Origin: an uncultured bacterium
GTDB taxonomy: Bacteria; Bacillota; Clostridia; Lachnospirales; Lachnospiraceae
Assembly (NCBI GenBank): GCA_947574055.1
Contig: CANPIC010000017.1
Span: 1-52,812 of the forward strand
Length of the DNA stretch: 52,812 nt
Direction of reading: 5' to 3'
Shown in pieces: positions 8,620-18,084 of this stretch; the stretch's first letter is position 1; each line of letters begins with the position of its first letter. A program made the translations under genes and the position numbers. The notes beneath the pieces were generated by a model. The model saw only the letters and a program-made list of their open reading frames with translations, did no database searches and had not been told where the DNA came from.

Positions 8620-11600
8620 TCAGGCTGCTGCTTTTGCCTTCGGTCTCGGTTTCGCATCCCGCTTCATAAAGAGAAGAACGGAGAGACACGCAAGCCCCAT
8701 TGCCAAAAACCACTTGGGATGGATCGGATCACCCGTCTGCGGAGACATATCTGTCGCTGCTGTCAGGTTTGCCGTATCCACATAAATCGTATAAGGCGAG
8801 AAGTGCGTCGCCGTAAAAGTGATGCAGTCTACGCCATTGATATTATTAAATCTGGCGCTCAGTTTATCCAGGCTGCCATCAACCACACCGGCTGCCTTAT
8901 TATTACCGCCGTAGCTGATCTGTGCATCGGGCAGCGGCATGGTGATATTCACCCGCAGCCCTGAAACATCCGATATGGGCACAGTTCCTGTTGCATCATA
9001 CAGGGAGATATCCATCGCCGTGTATACAATATTGTCAAGGCTTCCATATTCCTTCAACAATGCATTTTGTACTTCCTGCTCTGCCACATCACTTTGTGTG
9101 ATCATCACGACGAAATCATCGTCAGACCCCTCTACTGTTGCAGAAGCAACCCCTGTATTGGAAATTCCGGGTTTGGTAATCACCACTTTTGCATTGGTAT
9201 CCGGGGTGTCCGGCGTGGTATCACTTACGGTTGTCGTCCCGTCACCGGAACCGCTCCCCGTCCCGTCGCCGCCCGATCCATCACCGGAACCACCGCCATT
9301 GGCGGAAGTGCCTACCACGGGAGCCGTCGTACTGTACGTTGTGCCGTTGCCGCTTGTGCCTTCTTTATAGTTAGCCGTTACGGTAACGCTGTTCTTGGGC
9401 ATGGTAAATGTCGTTGTTGCATTTTGTGCATTCGCCAGTACCACATTTTCGGAAGTCGTGCTCCAATAGCTGAAAGACTGTCCTTCCGGTGCCGGATTGG
9501 CTGTAATGGTCACGGTACGTCCTCTCTTATAACGCCCGCTTCCCATCCCGTTGACAACTGTCACGGTGTGAATGTTGTCATCATCATCGTCGTCATCATC
9601 GTCATCGTCGTCATCGTCATCTTTGTTACTTCCGTTGCTGCCGTTACTTCCGTCGCTGCCATTGTTTCCATTATTCCCATTATTCCCATTGTTTCCATTA
9701 TTTCCATTGTTCCCGCCATTGGGATCATCAGGGTTACCCGGCTTATTGGGATTATCCGGGTCTGCCGGATCCCCGGTGTTGGGGATATATTGTGCAATCA
9801 CGGTTCTGTCTTCATGCACATTCTGGTAGCTTCCGCTCCAGCCGGTAAACTTATAACCATTCCGCTCCGGATTATCCGGCGGTACTGCGTCCTTGCCATC
9901 TTCAACGAATTCTATTCCCAATACGGTTCCGTCGTAATCCACGAAGGTAACCTTGTAGGTCTCTTCCATCAACTTCAAAGTAATCTGATGGTAATCCGCA
10001 TATCTCGCGGCAGCACTGTCTTTATGCGTATAAATCGTCATTGTATTGACATGCTCAAACGCATTGGTCGCTATATCTACCTCCCGGCCTCTTATCTCCA
10101 CTGTCGCACGCTTGATATTGCCAAACGCTTCATCCTGGATCGAGTTGACAGACTCAGGTAATATGACACTCATCAGATTGTCACAATCTCTGAAGCACTT
10201 CTGTGTAACGGTATCCAGACCATCCGTACCTGTCAGATCCACCTCGGAAATCTCATCACAATCTTCAAATGCACCTTCCTTAAGATATCCCACCTTTGCA
10301 AGCAGAGGATCATTTTCCACATTGACAGACGGATTGCCAACCAATGCGCCTCTTGCCGGCAGACATTCTTCGATGATATATTTTCCGTCTTTATTGACAG
10401 AATAAACAATACCATTTTCACCGATAAATTTCTCATTACCACCGACACTGGTCAGATTATAACATCCTCTGAACGGTGCGATACCAATATCCTCCATAGC
10501 CGCTCCAAGGACAACAGATTCCAGATTCTGGCAGTTATCAAAGGCGTAATCCGGCAGGAATTTTACATCTGTCAGAGTCACACTCTTAATATAGTCGTTA
10601 CCTCTTATGTTCTCCGGGGTCTGCGCCGATTTATCCCCCTTTTCATCAAACCAGCCGCTGAACAGACCGGGCACCACATCCTCGTCTGACGTCTCCGGCC
10701 CTTCATCGGTATAATCGGGCTTTGCCTTCACCAAATCACTGTAAGTCGTATGATTTACGCCATTATCCGTATAATCCGTATAAAATGCCACTGCGTCAAT
10801 GGACTGTACCCCCGACGGGACCACAATATTCAGAGTTGCCTCAACAATCGCCTTCCCCTCCGGCGCCAGCTGCTTCCACTGTTCTGTATAAGTATTCTCA
10901 TATAAGTCTACGATATCATATTTGTTCTCATCGTCATCATAATACCGTCCTAATGCTGCTCCTGTCGCAATAACATTTCCCTGTTCATCCACAGCATCAT
11001 CTTTTCCATTGAGCCAGGGGCCGTACCACTGTGCTTTTTCCTCATCCGTTGTAGCCTGTGCGTACTTACGCCTCTGCAAAGCGCCGCTCTCTCCCGCATA
11101 GACACTTTCCCAGAGAGCCTCCATTTCCCTGCAGTACTCTTCGTTTCTCTCATTAATCTCTTCATATTTGGGATAATCCACCAATGTGGCGAGTCCTGTC
11201 ACGTTATCCTGTATGACAATCAGGTTTGTCGGACGGCTGGACTTATACAAAATACGAAGACCAGTGTCTTTTTTCGCATAGGTTTCCGGATTCATTGCAT
11301 GGTCAAACGGCGCGTATCCCTTAACGATATCACCCTCGAATACAAGCGGCAGGCCACCGGTCGTAAAGGCATTGGTTCCCATCTTGAAATTTGCATGCCC
11401 GTCAGTCGGTGTACTGAATTTGACTTCCAGAGCTTTGGTGGAAGGAATTTCCGTACCACATTCTGCAAAAGCGTTTGCCCCAATACTATTGACGGAATCT
11501 CCGATTCCGACCTTCTCCAGATAGGGACAGCCTTTGAATGTATTATCTCCGATTGACTTGATAGCACCACCGTCTTTGATCGTAATCGACCGGATCCATT

Positions 11601-13725
11601 TTTTAATTGCTTTCTCTTTCTGACTTGCATCTTTATCAAAACTGCCATCGGCAATGCCTGTCGTCTTGATCGTTCCTACTTCTTCCGGGATGACAATATC
11701 CACAAATTCAGGCTGGAAGTCCGGATTTCCTTCCGCATCGCGGAATGTACAGGACTGCAGGACACCGTCTTCGCCAATCGCCAGCAGATATTTCTCTGTA
11801 CATACTTCATAGCAGTCCTTACCGTTGGCATCCTTATAAACATAAGGAATCCCGCCTTCCGGTTTTGCCACTGATGTGGTCGCCCATGTACTCTTTCTGG
11901 GATAAGCCGTACTGCGCTCCGCGCACAGCATCGGACCTCTGACATACAGCTTCTCATTGGCCACTTCGGCAAACAGACGATCCCCAAACTCCACATAGCC
12001 GCAGGAAAATCTGCCATCATCTGTGAATTCCACATAGCCAAGATTATAACAGTTGATAAATGTCCCCTCGGGTAATGTCACCTTCTGCGCACGGCCCCAG
12101 GAACTGGAGGGCATATAGACCTTCTCCAGGGTTCCTCTGCCTGCCAGAATGTAATCCCCGAGAAAGCCGCCGCCCGGCTTCAGATAACCCGGCGTCGGAT
12201 TTGCATCAGTACCGGCATTTGCCACGCCCTGCGGAAAATGGAACTCTGTCATATTACCGATACCGGAACTCATGGCAAAGGCCGCCGTACCGATCGACTT
12301 AATGTTATTGGTACCGTCTCCCCAGTCCACGTTCGTAAGCGCACCACAGTCATGAAAAGCAAACTTGCGTATATCACAGTCTGAATGGCCTCCCGGCTGA
12401 AATGTGAGCGTCGCCAACGTCCTGCAGTTAGAAAACGCACCCGCACCAATTTCCAGCAAAGAGCCGGGCACTTCGAAAGCCGTCAGCTCCGGATTGTTGC
12501 GAAACGCCTCCGCACCGATCCGCAGCAGTGTGGAACTCGTACCGCTCCCCCGCACCACAACCTCTTTCAGATAATTACAGCCACGAAACGCACCGTTACC
12601 GATACCGACCAGACCTCTGGCTGTCAGGCTGGTGATAAACGAATCCTCAAACGCATTGTCTCCGATATATTTTACATTTTCCGGAAGTGTCAGCTTCTCC
12701 ACGTTTCTGACATCTTTAAATGCATTGTCTGCAATCGCCACAATACTCGGCGTCATCTTGCCAACGACAAAACCGGAGGCATCCCTGGCAATGTTTGTAT
12801 TGATCTCCGTCTCCGTCTTCACCTTCGGCATATATACTCTTGTGGCAACATCCGGGTCGCCTGCCGTGGCGTCTGACCGGTCCGTCACATGCTGCAGTTC
12901 AAACCCCGTCAGCATATAAGTAGGATTGTATAATTTGGAATAAGCGATATCACAGTAAAACTCTGTCGCACGGTTCCTGACAGCGCTGCTGTTGAAATCA
13001 AATGCCTGAGTCGGGGCAGGCCCCGCGGTAGTCGGATCTGCCGCATTTGCCGCCTCCCATGCCTTGTACTTGGTCTCATAGGCAGCGTACTCAGTCGGAA
13101 AATATTTCTTAATCAGCACTGACGCCTGTACCGAGCCGCTGTCACCTCCATTAACCGGGTTGTAACCTCTGATACTGGCCAGCGGATCCGTAGGACTGGT
13201 CAGTGTGACATCCGTCACATAATTGCCATTATCCCCATTGATCCTTTTATTGACAAAATCATTAAACTCCTGTTCCGTGATCTGTTCATACTCCACATAC
13301 AGGGAATCGGACATATCCACATTATCCGCTCTGTACGTAGGATTATATTCCTTGACGATCGCCGACTCCACACCACCGGTTACAGACGACTTAGCTGTAT
13401 AATATTTAAACTGCCACTGATAAATATAGTTGCCGCCGCTTTCAATAACTGTATAGGCCGGTTTCGTCCCGGCAGTACTGCTCAGAGGAAGCCCACTGTC
13501 ATTAAAATTCACATAATCGCTATTCGTGGCATCCACGTCATAGTCATATTTATCCGGTGTCCGGTCAGGATCATTTACCGGCGTCACACCTCCCGTAGGC
13601 GCCGCCGCATTCTCCGGCACAGGAATTGCCGCCACAATGATCGACGTGATCATCAGAATAATCGCAGTCGTACGCCGGATACGCCTGCGCAGTTTCCTGT
13701 TTTTTTTCTTTTCTGTCTTAGCCAT
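8620..13725 (-). CDS. Giant BspA-like LRR surface protein, sortase-anchored
   Basis: A 1701-residue secreted protein. Residues 1-45 form a long basic signal peptide (Lys/Arg-rich, then a hydrophobic stretch ending near ENAAA). Several blocks of BspA-type leucine-rich repeats (LRR_5 style, for example AFRGCNYLKEVVV and SIGDNTFKGCPYLEKVGIG) lie at roughly 310-560, 690-760 and 1060-1260. An InlB-type repeat with KFTGWSGSY follows, then an Asn/Gly linker, about 15 consecutive Asp near 1370, a second InlB-like repeat ending TVTANYK and a C-terminal domain. The end carries SPQTGD, a hydrophobic helix and a basic tail, a cell-wall sorting signal. The class B sortase gene lies 26 bp upstream. The likely role is adhesion or host or matrix binding; the ligand is unknown. 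Confidence 0.92.
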   Translation of the reverse strand: MAKTEKKKNRKLRRRIRRTTAIILMITSIIVAAIPVPENAAAPTGGVTPVNDPDRTPDKYDYDVDATNSDYVNFNDSGLPLSSTAGTKPAYTVIESGGNYIYQWQFKYYTAKSSVTGGVESAIVKEYNPTYRADNVDMSDSLYVEYEQITEQEFNDFVNKRINGDNGNYVTDVTLTSPTDPLASIRGYNPVNGGDSGSVQASVLIKKYFPTEYAAYETKYKAWEAANAADPTTAGPAPTQAFDFNSSAVRNRATEFYCDIAYSKLYNPTYMLTGFELQHVTDRSDATAGDPDVATRVYMPKVKTETEINTNIARDASGFVVGKMTPSIVAIADNAFKDVRNVEKLTLPENVKYIGDNAFEDSFITSLTARGLVGIGNGAFRGCNYLKEVVVRGSGTSSTLLRIGAEAFRNNPELTAFEVPGSLLEIGAGAFSNCRTLATLTFQPGGHSDCDIRKFAFHDCGALTNVDWGDGTNNIKSIGTAAFAMSSGIGNMTEFHFPQGVANAGTDANPTPGYLKPGGGFLGDYILAGRGTLEKVYMPSSSWGRAQKVTLPEGTFINCYNLGYVEFTDDGRFSCGYVEFGDRLFAEVANEKLYVRGPMLCAERSTAYPRKSTWATTSVAKPEGGIPYVYKDANGKDCYEVCTEKYLLAIGEDGVLQSCTFRDAEGNPDFQPEFVDIVIPEEVGTIKTTGIADGSFDKDASQKEKAIKKWIRSITIKDGGAIKSIGDNTFKGCPYLEKVGIGDSVNSIGANAFAECGTEIPSTKALEVKFSTPTDGHANFKMGTNAFTTGGLPLVFEGDIVKGYAPFDHAMNPETYAKKDTGLRILYKSSRPTNLIVIQDNVTGLATLVDYPKYEEINERNEEYCREMEALWESVYAGESGALQRRKYAQATTDEEKAQWYGPWLNGKDDAVDEQGNVIATGAALGRYYDDDENKYDIVDLYENTYTEQWKQLAPEGKAIVEATLNIVVPSGVQSIDAVAFYTDYTDNGVNHTTYSDLVKAKPDYTDEGPETSDEDVVPGLFSGWFDEKGDKSAQTPENIRGNDYIKSVTLTDVKFLPDYAFDNCQNLESVVLGAAMEDIGIAPFRGCYNLTSVGGNEKFIGENGIVYSVNKDGKYIIEECLPARGALVGNPSVNVENDPLLAKVGYLKEGAFEDCDEISEVDLTGTDGLDTVTQKCFRDCDNLMSVILPESVNSIQDEAFGNIKRATVEIRGREVDIATNAFEHVNTMTIYTHKDSAAARYADYHQITLKLMEETYKVTFVDYDGTVLGIEFVEDGKDAVPPDNPERNGYKFTGWSGSYQNVHEDRTVIAQYIPNTGDPADPDNPNKPGNPDDPNGGNNGNNGNNGNNGNNGNNGSDGSNGSNGSNKDDDDDDDDDDDDDDDNIHTVTVVNGMGSGRYKRGRTVTITANPAPEGQSFSYWSTTSENVVLANAQNATTTFTMPKNSVTVTANYKEGTSGNGTTYSTTAPVVGTSANGGGSGDGSGGDGTGSGSGDGTTTVSDTTPDTPDTNAKVVITKPGISNTGVASATVEGSDDDFVVMITQSDVAEQEVQNALLKEYGSLDNIVYTAMDISLYDATGTVPISDVSGLRVNITMPLPDAQISYGGNNKAAGVVDGSLDKLSARFNNINGVDCITFTATHFSPYTIYVDTANLTAATDMSPQTGDPIHPKWFLAMGLACLSVLLFMKRDAKPRPKAKAAA
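9577..9730 (-). repeat. Trinucleotide and 9-bp repeats (poly-Asp, Asn-Gly linker)
   Basis: GTC/ATC triplets at about 9577-9621 encode roughly 15 Asp. Imperfect short repeats to about 9720 encode SerAsnGly and AsnGlyAsn units. Both are in frame within the LRR gene and could change length by slippage. Confidence 0.85.
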
Positions 13726-13751
13726 TTATCTGCTCTCCCTCCGAAACACGC

Positions 13752-14636
13752 TTATTTCACACGCTTCGCCACCACTACAAATCTGCCGTCCTCTTCCCTG
13801 CTGTCACAGGTGGACAGTGTCAGCAACTGATCGCCGTAGGCAGCTTTCACCCCCGTATCATACAAAGACATCTCCGCCATGGCGTTCATATTGGAAGCAA
13901 ACTCCTCCGCTGAATTCGCTTCAATGAACTGATAATATTTAAAGGTAATCTCCGTATCCTGTCTGAGTCTGTCCCGGAAAACATACATGACCTCCCAGGT
14001 TCCCTTCTCATACAGGGTATCAAACTGAATCGTGGCATGTTTCTTCATATACTCCCTTGATTCATACTGATCCAGATCCCCGAACATATTGCCGGATCGC
14101 ATATGATGTCCGTACAGGATCAGATTGGTACTGGGACGCAGCACATCACATTCCGGATCCATAAAAATAGAGCCATTTCTGTCATATTCCTGATTGAAAT
14201 TATGGGTCAGGTAATATTCCGAATCCTTTGACTGCATCACAGGATAATTTATATTTGTATCGTCAATCTTCAGCCATCCGATTAGGCTTTTATTCTTATT
14301 ATATAAATTTTTATATTCATCCAGAATATCCGGGACTTCTTTTTCCGCTGTTTTGTTAATCCGGAAAGGGGTGATCGGCGGACGTTCTTTCAGTTCTGCC
14401 AGTTCCTCGAACTGACTGCCTGATCTGTCCGCCAGATAATAATACCCTGCAAAATATCCCAAACTGCCAACTGCCAACACTGTAAAAAGCAGGGTCAGCA
14501 GTCTCCTTTGTCTATTCCTCCGTTTCAGCTGAAGAAGGATGGCTTTCTGCATCTTCTCATCATACTCTTCCAGGTGATACTCAGCAGCCAGCTTTTTCAA
14601 ACTTTTCTTCGCCAATCCGCGCATCTCCTCCTGCAC
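13752..14636 (-). CDS. srtB: Class B sortase
   Basis: A 294-residue membrane transpeptidase that joins sorting-signal proteins to the peptidoglycan bridge. A cytoplasmic basic N-terminus is followed by a membrane helix at about residues 46-68. Catalytic motifs are YGHHM at 175-179, TLSTC with C277 and the conserved Arg in DGRFVVVAKR (R285). The helix insert before TLSTC fits class B. It is directly followed by the LRR protein, its probable substrate. The longest frame begins with GTG at 14636; an ATG four codons later lies only 2 nt from AGGAGG, so the exact start is uncertain. No pilin or other substrate gene is nearby. Confidence 0.92.
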   Translation of the reverse strand: MQEEMRGLAKKSLKKLAAEYHLEEYDEKMQKAILLQLKRRNRQRRLLTLLFTVLAVGSLGYFAGYYYLADRSGSQFEELAELKERPPITPFRINKTAEKEVPDILDEYKNLYNKNKSLIGWLKIDDTNINYPVMQSKDSEYYLTHNFNQEYDRNGSIFMDPECDVLRPSTNLILYGHHMRSGNMFGDLDQYESREYMKKHATIQFDTLYEKGTWEVMYVFRDRLRQDTEITFKYYQFIEANSAEEFASNMNAMAEMSLYDTGVKAAYGDQLLTLSTCDSREEDGRFVVVAKRVK

Positions 14637-14671
14637 ATTTTATTCCACTTTCTATGTAACACATATCTTAT

Positions 14672-14699
14672 ATTTTACAATATCTTGTGAGAATTGCAA
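14672..14699 (-). promoter_or_regulatory. Probable promoter of srtB-LRR operon
   Basis: On the minus strand, TTGCAA (14694-14699) and TAAAAT (14672-14677) are 16 bp apart, about 36 bp before the sortase start. Confidence 0.5.
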
Positions 14700-14839
14700 G
14701 CCCTTTGTCATTAATTAGTACTTTTGCACGATACACTACCCGCCCGTCTCAGCATATGTTCCGCCTTTTCTGCCGGCGCCCCAACAACCTTGCAATTTCC
14801 CATATCAGACCGCTCTGTGCCTGCGTCTTACAGCGTTTT

Positions 14840-16198
14840 TCAGAAATCTCCCACACTGCTGATGGCCGCACCGCAGGCCGCCTCTTCCTGAGAATCGGCA
14901 AGGACCGGCTCTATGCCGAACATCTGTCCGAGAATTGCCTGCAAAACCGGATTCCGGCGCACACCATTGCCGGACGCCACCAGAGAATCGGCGCAGATAC
15001 CGGTACCCCGGCGGATCACTTCATACATGTCATACAACTCCCTGGCCATCCCCTTCAGGACACCATAGATAAGCCCTTGCGGCGTAAAAGAATCCTCCGT
15101 CAAACCGGTAATACTGCCGCGACATTGCGGATCGGCGCGGGTGCCGTTAAATGCCGTACAGACTACCATCTGCTCACGGCCCCGCGCCGCCTGTGAAATA
15201 AAGCCATCTGCCACGGCTGCGGTACTCTCCTTTGCCATCCCTTGTGCAGCCAGCTTTTCCATAATATCATACTGCGGCATATCGCTTGCCCCTGCCGCTA
15301 CCACATAACTGCGTAAAAACTTTTCCAAAATGGCATAAGCTCTGCCGCCGCACAGGGAAGCGCCGGCCAGCAGATATTTCCCACCCGCAAACGGACGCGC
15401 TTCAATTTCAGGCGTCTCAAAACAGGTATCCGACAGCACCGATATCTGACCGCCGGTCCCGACATTTAATAAAAGTGTATTCTCCTTCATTCCCACTGAG
15501 CCCAGGAAGCTGGCCTGATTGTCGCCCAGCGCCGCCGTCACCGGTATCCCCCGATACTCGCCCAGTCTGGAAAATGCCGTCGTCAGATCCGGAAGAAATG
15601 CTGGGTCCATTCCCAGTTCCCGTATCATCTCTTCCCGAAAAATATGTTTTCTGCCGTCAAAAAACCCCATACCCGCTCCGTTACTCATATGCACAAGCGG
15701 CCTTTTCCTGCCGGTCAGTCTCATCCCCAGGTAATCCGCGATGGTACAAAAGCACACACCCGCCTGCGGCACCTTTCCATTCAGGCAATGATACAGATGC
15801 GTCAAAAGTCCATAACCGGAAGCAATCCTGATGCCGTAATGGGCCGATACATACTCTGCCAGGCTCATATTATCCTGATATGGCAGATTTCCGCTGCCAT
15901 CCTGCCATGTATAAAGGGGGCTGACTCCCATCCCATACCGGTCTGTATAAAGAATCCCATGCATCTGACCGGTGAGTCCGATGGACACCGTATCGGGATA
16001 GCGGTCAAGCAGCTCATCCAGCACCGCCTTTGCCCTCTGCCAGATCATCTCCGCATCCTGCATACGCTCCCAGGCATTTGCCGTCCTGATAAAACTCCCA
16101 TTACTGATGGTTCTCGCCGTTTCTGTTCTTCTCTGTTCCCTATGCACAACGACGGCACTGATCGTCGTCGTACCAATGTCTATCCCGATCGCTCTCAT
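14840..16198 (-). CDS. FGGY-family carbohydrate kinase, sedoheptulokinase-like
   Basis: A 452-residue sugar kinase. The phosphate-1 motif GIDIGTTTISAVVV opens the protein, and the FGGY N-domain includes GLTGQMHGILY. The C-domain has the adenosine region with LLNVGTGGQISVL, LVASGNGVRRNPVLQ and EEAACGAA near the end. The LTGQMHG motif and overall pattern resemble sedoheptulose or xylulose kinases; from memory this form is usually annotated sedoheptulokinase in Lachnospiraceae. Substrate specificity cannot be read directly. The start at 16198 (MRAIGID) has GGGGA about 8 nt upstream and is preferred over a frame 12 codons longer. It stands alone, with no transporter or pentose-phosphate partner beside it. 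Confidence 0.85.
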   Translation of the reverse strand: MRAIGIDIGTTTISAVVVHREQRRTETARTISNGSFIRTANAWERMQDAEMIWQRAKAVLDELLDRYPDTVSIGLTGQMHGILYTDRYGMGVSPLYTWQDGSGNLPYQDNMSLAEYVSAHYGIRIASGYGLLTHLYHCLNGKVPQAGVCFCTIADYLGMRLTGRKRPLVHMSNGAGMGFFDGRKHIFREEMIRELGMDPAFLPDLTTAFSRLGEYRGIPVTAALGDNQASFLGSVGMKENTLLLNVGTGGQISVLSDTCFETPEIEARPFAGGKYLLAGASLCGGRAYAILEKFLRSYVVAAGASDMPQYDIMEKLAAQGMAKESTAAVADGFISQAARGREQMVVCTAFNGTRADPQCRGSITGLTEDSFTPQGLIYGVLKGMARELYDMYEVIRRGTGICADSLVASGNGVRRNPVLQAILGQMFGIEPVLADSQEEAACGAAISSVGDF

Positions 16199-16290
16199 CT
16201 GTCTGTCCCCTTTATCCTTTCCTAAAAAATACACACACGCTGCCCTTCCCTGTCCGCTCTGTTGTCATGCGGCTCCTTGCATGCGAAAAT

Positions 16291-16335
16291 AAAAAAAATA
16301 CGAAGCCAAAACCAAAATGGTCTGCTTCGTATTTT
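16291..16335 (-). terminator. Terminator of the tRNA-Leu pair
   Basis: On the minus strand AAATACGAAGC pairs with GCTTCGTATTT, followed by a T8 run, directly after the CAG tRNA. Confidence 0.85.
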
Positions 16336-16338
16336 TCA

Positions 16339-16423
16339 TGCAGGAAAAGGGACTTGAACCCTCATGAGCGCAATGCTCACACGGACCTGAACCGTGCGCG
16401 TCTGCCAATTCCGCCATTCCTGC
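16339..16423 (-). tRNA. tRNA-Leu (anticodon CAG)
   Basis: A class II tRNA of 85 nt including the discriminator. The acceptor stem GCAGGAA pairs with TTCCTGC and is followed by discriminator A, as leucine tRNAs require. The anticodon loop is TTCAGGT (CAG, codon CUG), the variable arm is long (TGAGCATTGCGCTCA), and the T loop TTCAAGT is canonical. CCA is not encoded. Confidence 0.95.
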
Positions 16424-16429
16424 CCACCG

Positions 16430-16513
16430 TGCGGGAGATGGGACTTGAACCCACACGCCTATACGGGCACAAGATCCTTAGTCTTGCCTGTCTGCCAATT
16501 CCAGCACTCCCGC
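16430..16513 (-). tRNA. tRNA-Leu (anticodon AAG)
   Basis: A class II tRNA of 84 nt. The acceptor GCGGGAG pairs with CTCCCGC, with discriminator A and a GC-rich variable arm (GCCCGTATAGGC). The anticodon stem CAAGA/TCTTG encloses the loop CTAAGGA, giving anticodon AAG (codon CUU). A34 in a bacterial leucine tRNA is uncommon. It lies 6 bp upstream of the CAG tRNA and shares its promoter and terminator. Confidence 0.94.
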
Positions 16514-16532
16514 ATGTCGTGCCGCAAGACAT

Positions 16533-16561
16533 ATATTATCACCATGTAAGGAGAATGTCAA
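16533..16561 (-). promoter_or_regulatory. Promoter of the tRNA-Leu pair
   Basis: On the minus strand, a perfect TTGACA (16556-16561) and TAATAT (16533-16538) are spaced 17 bp. The predicted start is a few bases to a dozen bases before the first tRNA. Confidence 0.75.
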
Positions 16562-16646
16562 TGACTTTTTTAAAAAAATGTCGAAATTTTTTTATCATGG
16601 ACAATACGCCTGTTCCATCAGTCTTTGCGCACGCCGACTTTTTAAC

Positions 16647-17402
16647 TCAGTCCTGATACACCAGTGCATACGCCGCCGTACAATCCGTCTCGAATTGTAC
16701 TTTATTGCCCCGTTCCCCCAGATTTTCCAGAACTGCCGGTTGGCCTTTGTATACGCGCAGCATCCTGAACCTGCGCCCGCTCTTTTGGTACTGCGCCGGA
16801 ATATCAAATAAAAGCTGTACGGGATGATCCAGTTTGTCTGTCAGTTTCCCCGCATGGGCAAAGGAAATATTGTACATGCCAATATAGGTGTAGTCTCCCT
16901 TTATACTGTCAAAGGCCTCTCTGCACAGTCTGCCCTGTACAACCTGGTCCGTAGTGATGCTGACCGCATCTATCTTATAGCCCGGTGCAAACACACAGGC
17001 ACTGTTGGACCAGTTTACCTTCGGCACATCGTCTTCCTCATTATCGCCGCGCTTGACAAAATGGGCCACTATCGTATGGTCATCATAGCCCGGGCAGAAA
17101 GTATACCAGGCACTTTTGGTGACAATCACATCATTATCCGTAAAGTAAGCAAATGAAAATCCGCTGTTCGGGCTCGCCGACACTGTGATACTGTCATACT
17201 CCGACGCATAAACAGTATTCTGGAATGTCACACCATTGCACTGGGCGTATACCGTGCCCATCGTATGGTCTTCCGAATAGGCCACCACCGCTCTGGAAGC
17301 CCCGGTGATTTCTTCTGCTCTTGACTCCGGTATAGAAGCCTGAAACAGAAACAATATGCCGCTGAAAAGGGCGGCTGCCCTGCCAATCCATCTGTTATCC
17401 AT
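16647..17402 (-). CDS. Secreted protein with InlB-like repeat
   Basis: A 251-residue exported protein of unknown function. The N-terminus MDNRWIGRAAALFSGILFLF is a signal peptide, probably cleaved near ESRA-EE. Residues 40-125 resemble a divergent InlB/bacterial repeat (TITVSASPNSGFSFAYFTDN-like, then HTIVAHFV). The C-terminal half (VNWSNSACVFAPGYKIDAV onward) is not recognised. There is no anchor motif, so it is likely released or bound non-covalently. The start at 17402 is chosen for the AAGGAGG 9 nt upstream. It lies 40 bp downstream of the HD-domain gene and could share its transcript. Confidence 0.75.
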   Translation of the reverse strand: MDNRWIGRAAALFSGILFLFQASIPESRAEEITGASRAVVAYSEDHTMGTVYAQCNGVTFQNTVYASEYDSITVSASPNSGFSFAYFTDNDVIVTKSAWYTFCPGYDDHTIVAHFVKRGDNEEDDVPKVNWSNSACVFAPGYKIDAVSITTDQVVQGRLCREAFDSIKGDYTYIGMYNISFAHAGKLTDKLDHPVQLLFDIPAQYQKSGRRFRMLRVYKGQPAVLENLGERGNKVQFETDCTAAYALVYQD

Positions 17403-17442
17403 CTTTCGTGTCCTCCTTTTGCACCTCCGCCCTGCCATTGTC

Positions 17443-17853
17443 TCAGAGCAGGCAGGGAAGGGCTTTTATGTATTTATCCCTGCGTCTGTCAGTCAGTGTC
17501 TCAGTAAGGGCCAGATGGTCTTTCAGATCGGCCAGTTTGACCCAGTAGGCTTCCGGCATATCTTTGGCATGTGAGCGGATGTTTGCGATATATTCCGTAT
17601 ACTCTGTCTCCTTAGACCGGGTCAGAAGCAGCAGGCAGGCCTGCAGATGCCCGCAGTCTGACAGAATATCCGGCGGGCAGTCTGTGTCTTCCCACAGATC
17701 ATGCATCAGCGCAAGCGCGATGCAGTCCGCCCTTATCTCATCGGGTATCAGCGGGTGCTCCCGTACATAGCCGGCCACCCTGACCGCATGGGCATTTGTC
17801 TCAGCATCATAGTATTGCCCGGCCAGCCGGGCAGCATATTCCACAATATCCAT
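17443..17853 (-). CDS. HD-domain phosphohydrolase-like protein
   Basis: A 136-residue protein with the helical arrangement of small HD-domain hydrolases. ETNAHAVRVAGYV supplies the first His, ALMHDLWEDTD the HD pair with following acidic residues, and YWVKLADLKDHLA the distal Asp. The size and LADLKDHLA motif resemble single-domain (p)ppGpp or nucleotide hydrolase-like proteins (RelA/SpoT HD type), but the substrate is not established. The start at 17853 has AGGAG 8 nt upstream; a GTG three codons earlier overlaps that site and is rejected. Confidence 0.75.
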   Translation of the reverse strand: MDIVEYAARLAGQYYDAETNAHAVRVAGYVREHPLIPDEIRADCIALALMHDLWEDTDCPPDILSDCGHLQACLLLLTRSKETEYTEYIANIRSHAKDMPEAYWVKLADLKDHLALTETLTDRRRDKYIKALPCLL

Positions 17854-18084
17854 CCCCTGCACTCCTTTCGCTGATTACCAAATGGATATCTGCAAAACGG
17901 CTGCGGTCACTGCGCAGACATCTTGCGGCTTTTTATAATTTTATCATAACATGGGAACATGCGGCGGGCAAGCACGGAATCATAGTTACACGACAAAAGC
18001 AGGGACAGTAAGCCTTTCCTGAAGGTAACATGACAGAAGCTGAAAAAATCTGTGATACAAGCGCTTCCACCAGGGAGAAAACAT

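Noticed and set aside
9067-10161. A 364-codon frame, Ile/Val-rich, antisense to the LRR gene
   Set aside because: The Ile/Val run is the complement of the Asp triplets; it is not a membrane protein gene.
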